Source: Bidens hawaiensis
Taxonomy: Eukaryota; Streptophyta; Magnoliopsida; Asterales; Asteraceae
Direction: 5' to 3'
Assembly (NCBI GenBank): GCA_021521415.1
Contig: JAIQDT010000108.1
Location: forward strand, 819,501 to 883,500
DNA: 64,000 nucleotides
Shown here: one piece after another, positions 56,568 to 64,000 of the stretch
How the letters are laid out: each line of letters begins with the position of its first letter
How positions within the stretch are numbered: the first letter of the stretch is position 1
Notes under the pieces: generated by a model
Databases searched by the model: none
Told to the model about the DNA's origin: nothing
The model's input: only the letters and a program-made list of their open reading frames with translations
Translations under genes and position numbers: made by a program

Positions 56568-58131
56568 GGCCCAATTACAAATTTTGTCCTTTAAAAAAAG
56601 CCAAATTACGGTTCGTGTCCTTTGTTAAGTTTCCTTGCAGGCGGTGTACTTTAAACATTTTTTTCCTACACGTTATGTCCTTTACGCTAACTGGGTTAGA
56701 AAAACTCAGTTAAGTATGATATGTGCCAGACATGTGATGGGCATAATTGTAATTTTAGTGTATATAATCCCCTCCTTTCTCTCTTCTTTCTCTCTAAGCC
56801 ACCACCATCACCATAAACTCCGGCCACCATAAATTCCGGCCACCGCAAACGATCCCTATCACCCGAACCCGACCCATCCTTTTCCAAAACCCGTATCCCT
56901 ATCACCCGAACCCGAGTTGACACCATTTTCTCCAACTGCTCTTCAACAGGTTCATTGTTTGATTCCAAATTCTCCCCTAACGTGGCTTCATTTCCATCAC
57001 CAACTTGTAAACATTCAGTCACATTGTTCAAAGTATCCTCCAACGTCTCCACTGGAAACGCTTTCTTTCTTCCCCGGGTCGTTCTCGCTGGTACAACAAC
57101 ATTTGCAGTTTTCGTATGATCTAAATCAGGAAGCTTCTTCACCACGGGCTCAACTTTCCCCAAATCACCACCACCAAACCCTAACCCTAAATCGGTATTT
57201 TCATCCTCACCAACAGCAGAAGCAGCAGCAGTTGACGATTGGTCTTCAATCATCACAACAATTGACGTTAACTCACCGATCTTAATCCGGTCGCCGTTGT
57301 TGATGACGGAAGGAACGTGAGGGTCAAGCTTTTGGGTTTTACGAAGGTGCCGTTGGAGGAATTGAGATCATAGACGACCACAGCTCCGGCCACCACCACT
57401 CCGGCCACCACCACAGCTCCGCCACCACCGCTCCATCTCCGTCACTGCTTATTCGCCACCACCACAGCTCCGCCACCACCGCTCCAGCTCCGACCACTCC
57501 TATGATCAGTGAATCGGAGGTTGAAGAAGAATCAGCAGAGGTTGCTCAGGCGGCCGGAATTTCTGATGGTCACCTGAACCATCACCTCCGATTTCCCCAA
57601 TTTTAAGCAAGCAACAAACCCTTTACAAAAACCCTAATTATCTTCACACAATCAATCAATCCTTTAGTGAATCGGAGATGGGTTTGATTCTTCACCGCCG
57701 CCACCAACCACTCACACAATCAATCAATCCTTTGGGGGGTTTGAAGCCATGGCTGAGATGGGTTTGGTTGGAAAACGTTAACTAGAGATGGGTTTGGTCG
57801 GAAACTGTGAATCGAAGATGGGTTTGATTGGAATTGAATTGAAAGGATTGATTGATTGTGTGAAAAGGTTGGAGAGAGAGAGAGTTTATTTTATAAATAT
57901 TAATTATTAAATATATATTAAATATATTTTAACCACTTCGTTGAAAAGACAAAAATGCCCTCACATGCGTCTCACGTGAGGGCATTTAACTGACTTTTTC
58001 TAACCCAGTTAGCGTAAAGGACAAAACTTGTAGGAAAAAAAAGTTTAAAGTACACCGCCTGCAAGGAAACTTAGAAAAGGACACGAACCGTAATTCGTCT
58101 TATTTTAAAGGACAAAATTTGTAATTCTGTC
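56568..58131. mobile_element. Pack-MULE carrying an FHA-domain gene fragment
   Basis: Terminal inverted repeats of about 145 bp (56568-56712 and 57985-58131) share AATTACAAATTTTGTCCTTT, AATTACGGTTCGTGTCC, CCTTGCAGGCGGTGTACTTT and CTTTACGCTAACTGGGTTAG. A perfect 9-bp target duplication TTTATTAAA flanks it (56559-56567 and 58132-58140). Long TIRs and a 9-bp duplication are the hallmark of Mutator-like elements. The interior encodes no transposase but holds host-derived coding sequence. A strong hairpin (GCCCTCAC and GTGAGGGC arms) lies at about 57958-57988 beside the right TIR. Confidence 0.93.
56760..57380 (-). pseudogene. Captured FHA-domain gene fragment
   Basis: On the minus strand VVVYDLNSSNGTFV (57377-57337) is the second half of an FHA phosphothreonine-binding domain. 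After a one-base deletion the next frame continues KLDPHVPSVINNGDRIKIGE and LTSIVVMIEDQ, then an Asp/Glu-rich tail (VGEDENTDLGLGFGGGDLGK), ARTTRGRKKAF and LEDTLNNVTECLQ. The first half of the FHA fold is missing and replaced by CCACCACC-rich sequence. The frame 57256-56696 is open. It derives from a nuclear FHA protein of the host; the parent is not in this window. Confidence 0.8.
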
Positions 58132-58854
58132 TTTATTAAATTTGAATATGTCTAAATACGTCACGAGACGACCAATCTAATTTTAACTAGATGTGGAATT
58201 GCCGATTTACTAAATCAAATATCATAATGCTTCTCATATGTCGCAATGGACGCAACCCAATTGTTATAATAGTTTATATAAGCATAGAAGATAAGAGAAA
58301 ATAATATTTCTTATTCCAAATAAACCAGTCGTTTATCTCTATTTAATATCTTATCAAAACTTAAGAACAACGATTGACAGTAAGTATGTTCACCTTGATA
58401 AAGTACAAATTATCATACTCATTACGTGCAACCAGCAAATATGTCTTGAAAATTCTTGTTCGCCCATATATTTTTAGTTATACTTCATTTAGATATATAG
58501 AGAATATATGTTGCACCAATTTTAGTTATCTAATGTATTTCAAAACAAAAGGTGTTATATAAACCGTTGTATTTTTATTACCAAAAGAATGGAGAAACAA
58601 GTATACTTAAGCCTTAACTCTTATGCCATATGCATTAGATCATTAGCATACATCGGGTCGGTACTAGTGTTTAATCTTTAAATCTAAGGATCAAAGGTTC
58701 AAATCATGCAGATGCAGTGTTAAGGTTTGGTAATAATATGACTAATTAATAAGATTTGAACAGTATATGCCTTTCAAAAAACATCCATTAGATAATTAGC
58801 ATTTATTTTATTAGACATGACACTATTTTAAAAGTACTCTTACAATTAGAGTAG

Positions 58855-59800
58855 AGGTGCATAAGTCGGGTTTTTTTTACATGGAACCGGGTATGAACCG
58901 ATTTCAGGTATGGTCAACAAAAGTTAAAACCGGGTCGGGTAAGAATCATTTCCGGGTATAATCGGGTATTTAACCGGGGTTTTCGGGTTTTTTTAGGGTT
59001 TCGGGTAGGGTCGGGTTTTGACCGGGTGTTTCCGGTTCCAGCGATTCTAGGTCAGTTCCAGTTCCGAGTATGGCTACCTAAAGAAATCTAATACCAGTTC
59101 GTACCCTCGGGCACAGGTAGGAACAGTTTCCAGATCAGGTCCGGAACCGGGTATTTTGTGCAACTCTACTTACAGTTAGAGTTTCACAAAAAACCCAAAC
59201 CCGAAAAAAAACCCAGAACCGATTTTTTTATACCAGGGTTTTTAATACCCGAAGCCATACCGACCCTACCCGTAGAGTATGGATAGGATATGCATTTGGT
59301 ACTAAAACCCGAACCCGATTTGTATCCGGTAATACCCGAAACCCGAACCAGTTCCATACTCGGAACCGGGTTTTTCCAATAAAATACAGAAACAGGGGTA
59401 ATTCAAATACCCGATTTGTATCCGGTAATACCCGAAACCCGATTTGTATCCGGTAATACAGAAAATGAAGAATTCAAATACCCGATTTGTACCCGAAAAA
59501 TATCTTAAAAACACTGAAAAAATACCTCTAATAAGTGCAACCTTTTAAAAAATCCAATCGATACCGGAAAAAATCCGAAAATAGGGTTTTTCAATACCTG
59601 AAAATAGGGTTTTTCAAATACCGGTTTTACAATACCCAGTTCTATACCCGACTCGAACCCGATGCATAGGGTACGGTATTTAGAGACAATACCCGGACCC
59701 AAACCCGACCCGGGTATTACCAATACCCGATTTTCCAATACTCGGTCGTACCCGAACCTGGTTCCAGGTATTTGAAAAACTTGTGCACCTCCACTTACAG
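58855..59800. repeat. Composite MITE-like block rich in ACCCGA / CCGGGT
   Basis: Left end GTAGAGGTGCATAAGT, a middle end TTGTGCAACTCTACTTACAG (about 59159) and a right end ACTTGTGCACCTCCACTTAC (about 59780) suggest two adjacent units with TIR GTRGAGGTGCACAAGT. The interior repeats ACCCGATTTGTATCCGGTAA (59317, 59411 and 59438 regions). The frames at 59302-59873 are translations of the repeat. Confidence 0.55.
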
Positions 59801-62290
59801 TTTTACGGATCCTTGGGCCTACTGTATGCAACCAAAGTGATTTCTTTCGGCCTACTGACCCTAAAGGTATCATTTGGGCCTAGTACGTGCAGCCCAAACG
59901 TAACCCTTGGTCCTGCTAACCCAGATAAGTTCTCATCATAGACGTCAGCTTTCTGTTGAGCTCTTTACAAAATTCAAAATGATTTTGAATTTTTTTTATA
60001 AAAATTTGTACATGATACTTAAATTAAAAAAATAATAGATCCGTGGGAAGGGCCAATTTGTTTCATTGATGGATCAGTCTTTCTTACATTAATTCAAAAT
60101 TAAAGATCCAATAACTTTTATACTAACTGGGCTATAATGTCATAAATTTTTGATGGCCCAAATTTACGACCTGGTTCAGTGACTAGGTTGAGGGTTGAAT
60201 AATATGCTATTATTATTATCCTTCTCATTAATTCTACTTCCTAAAACCGCAACTACTTTGAACTTTGTCTAATAGATATAACAGTGAAACTTATCGTTAT
60301 GATTTTGAAATTACCAACAATATATTTCTTTTTTTTTTATCAAAAATCTTGTTGTATGCTTGATTTCAATGTCAGACTTTTATTTAATCTTGTTGTATAC
60401 TTATAATAAACAATACAAAATCTTGTTTTACTAGAATGGATATGTAAATATAAGTTATACACAACCCACATAGCATCGGTAAACTGTCGTTTTTTAGTGA
60501 GGAACGGGTGCATCACCATTCACTCACGTAATACGTATACATTTTTATGTATTAGTTATACTGATTTAGTGTTTTTGGTGCTCTTTTATTCCGCTTATGG
60601 TATATATTCCGACGTTTTTGTCTCTGTTAAAAAGTTAGTAACATTTTACCCAAAAAAAAAGAGAGAGAAATGTAAGTAATCTTTATAGCTCTATTACCAT
60701 ACAACAATTTCCTAATCAATTATATCTGTCTTTTCAGTAGTTAATTTTATTTCTATGACATATACTTTGGGATGTAAACAAACGGTTAAGTTTATTTGGG
60801 AGGTTGACGTTTAGAGGATATGGTGTCAATAAAAACACTGTCCTTGTAAGTTGTAAAGGTGCACCCTCGTTTTTAAACTTGTCTTATTTATTTAACAACA
60901 GTAAAAGACGTGTTGAAACGGAATAGATGTGTTTTATCATAAAAAGGTTGGTTTGCTTTGTTTCTAATTTTCTATATATAGTTTGTAACTGGGAAATATT
61001 GGGATTGAATACAAAAGTCTTCCCCTCCTATTGAATTTGCCAAATATACATGTCATAATGGAAGAGTAGGTTAGAGGATTTTGAATATTTGTTTGTACGT
61101 TTATGGAAAAGGAAGATGTAGAAAATAAACATTAATAAAGCTAGAAATAGAAAATTAACATATTGCTAGTATAGGCGTTTTATGGCTCTTGAATTAGGTG
61201 GTTTTATACATCTAACTCAATATGTTCATACAATGTTTCTCTAGATTAATTTATATGCATGCAACATTAGTAAATAAATAATTACAAGTTTCACAATGAT
61301 GTTAAACCAAATATAGAAGTTACTTGAAAATAATGTCAGAAAAACGTATGTACTTTAGTCATGTTATTTAACCTAAATTACTTAAAAACAACATAGATCA
61401 ACGACTGATCTATAAACAATATTCACACCTCACATAGATCATTTGATGGTATAATACGTCTATTCATTTTATACAATTCTTTCTCATTTAGACAAAGATG
61501 AATTGTATAAAAATGTGTAGACGTTATTAACATAGTGAAAACTAAAAAGGTCGTATATATTTTATAAAAGATATTACGATTGGATTGGACGAGACATAAT
61601 AGGTGTCGTCTTTCTTTTAATCTTAGTATGTGGTGACAAGTTGTAGTTCGAGGTTGAACATACTATCGTAAACATAATGCAACTTGTAACATTAAGTCAC
61701 CCGCGCGTGTTAGATACCACAATCATCCTAATAAGACTCCAGTAACACAAAAATGTGTCTTACTGATCACATAGTGTCTGTATTTAACTAATTTGTTAAA
61801 AAGCTTACATGTTCTAATAAATATAAACATTATAACTTAGAACTGTGTTTTAATACGAAAAAGTAAACATTATAACTTACAACAAAGTTATACTATCTCA
61901 CAAAAGCCAACCTAACTCGTCTTTAAACATGTAAGGATAAGCTCGATACCGTTACCGTACCGATCTCAAAAACCTTAAGCTCGATACCGTTACCATACCG
62001 ATCTCAAAACCCGAATTTGTGCCAACGCTACCCGATTAAATAAATTTCCAATATTGGGTCAAATGTATGTCACCATTTTTGTGTCATCTAACATTGACTA
62101 TTTTAAATTGATTAATTCATTTTTCTTAAACTAATTAAATATTATTATATGGCTTCTAGATTGGAAATAAAACAATTTTTCTTTAAAAAAAACAAAATAA
62201 TTAACTAAAGCATGAACAGATAAACTCATTCACCGTTAGATCTAAAAATAAAATAAAATAAAATAATATAAAAAACTAGAAATCTGAAAT
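59801..62290. other. Intergenic; one short tandem duplication
   Basis: AT-rich, with no supported gene. Near 61937-62010 a unit of about 43 bp with AGCTCGATACCGTTACC and GTACCGATCTCAAAA occurs twice. Confidence 0.55.
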
Positions 62291-62303
62291 ACAAGTGACG
62301 TCA

Positions 62304-62645
62304 TCAACTCCTATCAACACCACCGCTACAGATGGACTGCAGCACCGTCATCGCCGGCGCCGGCTCATAATAAAACGGAGCCGCCGGGTGCTGCCACTTA
62401 TACACAATCGGAGCCTTTTCCGGTGCTGGAACAACAACCTTATTATTATTATTATCACTATTCACAGCTCTCCGACACTCCTCCTGATTATTATTATTAA
62501 CACAACTCATCTTCACGTCCGGTGACGTCACTAGCGGAGACAACAACGGTATCGCCGCATTCCACTGACTCGCCGGAGCCACCTGTATCGACGCCGGTGC
62601 TCGCCGCTGTAACCTACTCGGTTGCCTCTTCGATTTGTCCGCCAT
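62304..62645 (-). CDS. Small conserved-looking plant protein, function unknown
   Basis: A single-exon, 113-residue frame starts MADKSKRQPSRLQRRAPASI at 62645. It has a basic N-terminus, WNAAIPLLSPLV (residues about 28-39), an Asn-rich middle, EKAPIVYKWQHPAAPFYYEP (about 79-98) and a short hydrophobic end. The pattern of a basic start, PLLSPL and WQHPAAPF recalls a family of small uncharacterised plant proteins, but I cannot name it with confidence. A TATA box lies 116 bp upstream on the same strand and the codon use is ordinary, so it is likely a real gene. No signal peptide or membrane segment was seen. Confidence 0.75.
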   Translation of the reverse strand: MADKSKRQPSRLQRRAPASIQVAPASQWNAAIPLLSPLVTSPDVKMSCVNNNNQEECRRAVNSDNNNNKVVVPAPEKAPIVYKWQHPAAPFYYEPAPAMTVLQSICSGGVDRS

Positions 62646-62760
62646 AATGAAGAAAATTGGATTTGATTTGAGAATTGGGGATTTAGGGTTTGAATAGAAA
62701 TGAAATTATTATTAATGGTTATATTATTATTATTATGTGGACGATGTGTATGTGTGTGTA

Positions 62761-62768
62761 TTTATATA
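62761..62768 (-). promoter_or_regulatory. TATA box of the small protein gene
   Basis: The minus strand reads TATATAAATACAC at 62768-62756, placed about 116-123 bp before the ATG at 62645. Confidence 0.6.
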
Positions 62769-62769
62769 G

Positions 62770-64000
62770 ACAGAAAGATGCGTGTGGTAAGCACGCTGAG
62801 CCGATGATCAGCAGTCAAAAGCTTTTAAAAATGATGACTCGTCTCGGCTTATGTTAAAAGTCGGTGTGTATAATATCTGTTTACGCGAGAAGAGAAGCCG
62901 TGTTTGACTGTTAGCTACTTAGCTGGATCTAAAACAGCTTGGTATTACAGCTGTAACCAGCTCAGCCAGCTTCCTACACTTTGATAAGAGCATTTAATGT
63001 TGTAGAGTATCGGTTTTCGGTAACGCATATAAGTGCCAATTCTTTGATAAGAGACGCATTCAATGATCTTCAGCGACCACGTTGCTTAAGCATTTACTAC
63101 TCTTATTTTCTTTCATTCTCAACAAACAATTAAGCTCACATCGGAGGCTGGTCACGTTAAAACCCTAACAAGGCTTACCGTGACAGGACTAATGTGTTTT
63201 GCGCTATAAAATTTAATAGCATTGAGAGTAGTCTTCAGTCATGATACTATTTTACTTTCTTAGTCAGTCTTGGTGAATATTGATAATAAAGTCATAACGA
63301 AGAGGCACATTTAATGATTCTCCTTAATTTACATTTTATTAAGACGCAAAATTTGTGGTTTGCTTGCTAAAAAAGATAGTTTTATGTTCATGGCTTAAAC
63401 TATTTGATGATGCACCAAGTTTAGAATACGAAGTTATTCAAGAAACTTATAGTGAGGACGCCTTGTTGATTAAGGAGCTGTTTCAAGAGCTAAATTGCAT
63501 TCATTAATGGCGTTTTCGTACTTCTTAAGTCTAAATTGTGAATGACGCATCGTCATTTTGCTAGGTAAACATGCAACATCTAGCGTTTAGGATTTATACC
63601 ATATTTTTATACTATATTTTCATAGTTTAAGAGCATTCCCAGCATGTTTCATACCCTATCTATATAATTACACTAAAAATCGCTACATTGTTTATCTTAT
63701 TTTCGTAAAATAATATATTTTTATACCTTTATCATTATGTTTTATCTCACATCCACTCACAACCACTTTCAGAGTATATTAAAAAAATTATACGATGTTA
63801 ACAGTATAAACTACATTTATCTTTCTGACATAACTTTTTCTTTGCTTTTTACAACTTCGCTCATTTAGCAACTTAAATCCTCTAGGTTTAACAATTTTGT
63901 TAAATCATTCACGAACTTGAATTACGTATAATGATAATAATAGTTAACTTCAATTTTTATTTAGATTATTCTCGTAACAAATTGAGCCAATACCAATCAA
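62770..64000. other. Upstream/intergenic, no gene seen
   Basis: The first few hundred bases may hold promoter elements of the small gene. The remainder is AT-rich with no supported frame or repeat. Confidence 0.5.

Overview
The window is nuclear DNA of a eudicot plant. Plant-only gene families (ethylene receptor, PSK-simulator/DUF668 protein), spliced genes with GT-AG introns, AT-rich intergenic DNA and dense LTR retrotransposons all point that way. LTRs that begin TGTAACACCCC or carry TGTCACACCCCGG, and the overall repeat style, suggest Asteraceae, but this last step is inference. No organellar, bacterial or viral genome segment was recognised.

Layout. 1-5.67 kb: a long Ty3/Gypsy LTR, then a Cassandra (5S-rRNA-bearing TRIM) LTR sitting exactly at the primer-binding-site junction, then a broken gag-protease-RT region. 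5.7-9.53 kb: two further LTR-like blocks. 9.54-10.8 kb: a decayed hAT transposase. 11-18.6 kb: small DNA transposons, a Helitron, and a 2.26-kb solo LTR (5-bp target duplication GAATG) nested in a MITE. 19.7-24.6 kb: a truncated gag-only LTR element with an antisense gene fragment. 27.06-27.73 kb: a solo LTR of a related family (duplication CAACT). 28.9-30 kb: a 600-bp foldback Mutator-type element and a Tourist-like MITE. 31.4-31.9 kb: a LINE 3' end. 33.15-35.62 kb (+): subfamily II ethylene receptor. 41.18-42.94 kb (-): PSK-simulator-like gene. 45.3-54.6 kb (-): a complete gag-only LTR element of the same family as 19.7 kb (duplication AATAT). 56.57-58.13 kb: a Mutator-like element (9-bp duplication) that captured part of an FHA-domain gene. 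62.3-62.65 kb (-): a small conserved-looking plant protein of unknown function.

Three host genes look intact: the ethylene receptor, the PSK-simulator-like gene and the small proline/alanine-rich protein. They are separated by about 6-20 kb of mostly transposon-derived DNA and show no operon-like relationship.

The most unusual system is the gag-only retroelement family. The LTR promoter drives gag, while a second, multi-exon gene with its own TATA box runs towards gag on the opposite strand, with tandem repeats between the two 3' ends. This resembles the Tat-lineage elements described with antisense extra ORFs, but here pol is absent.
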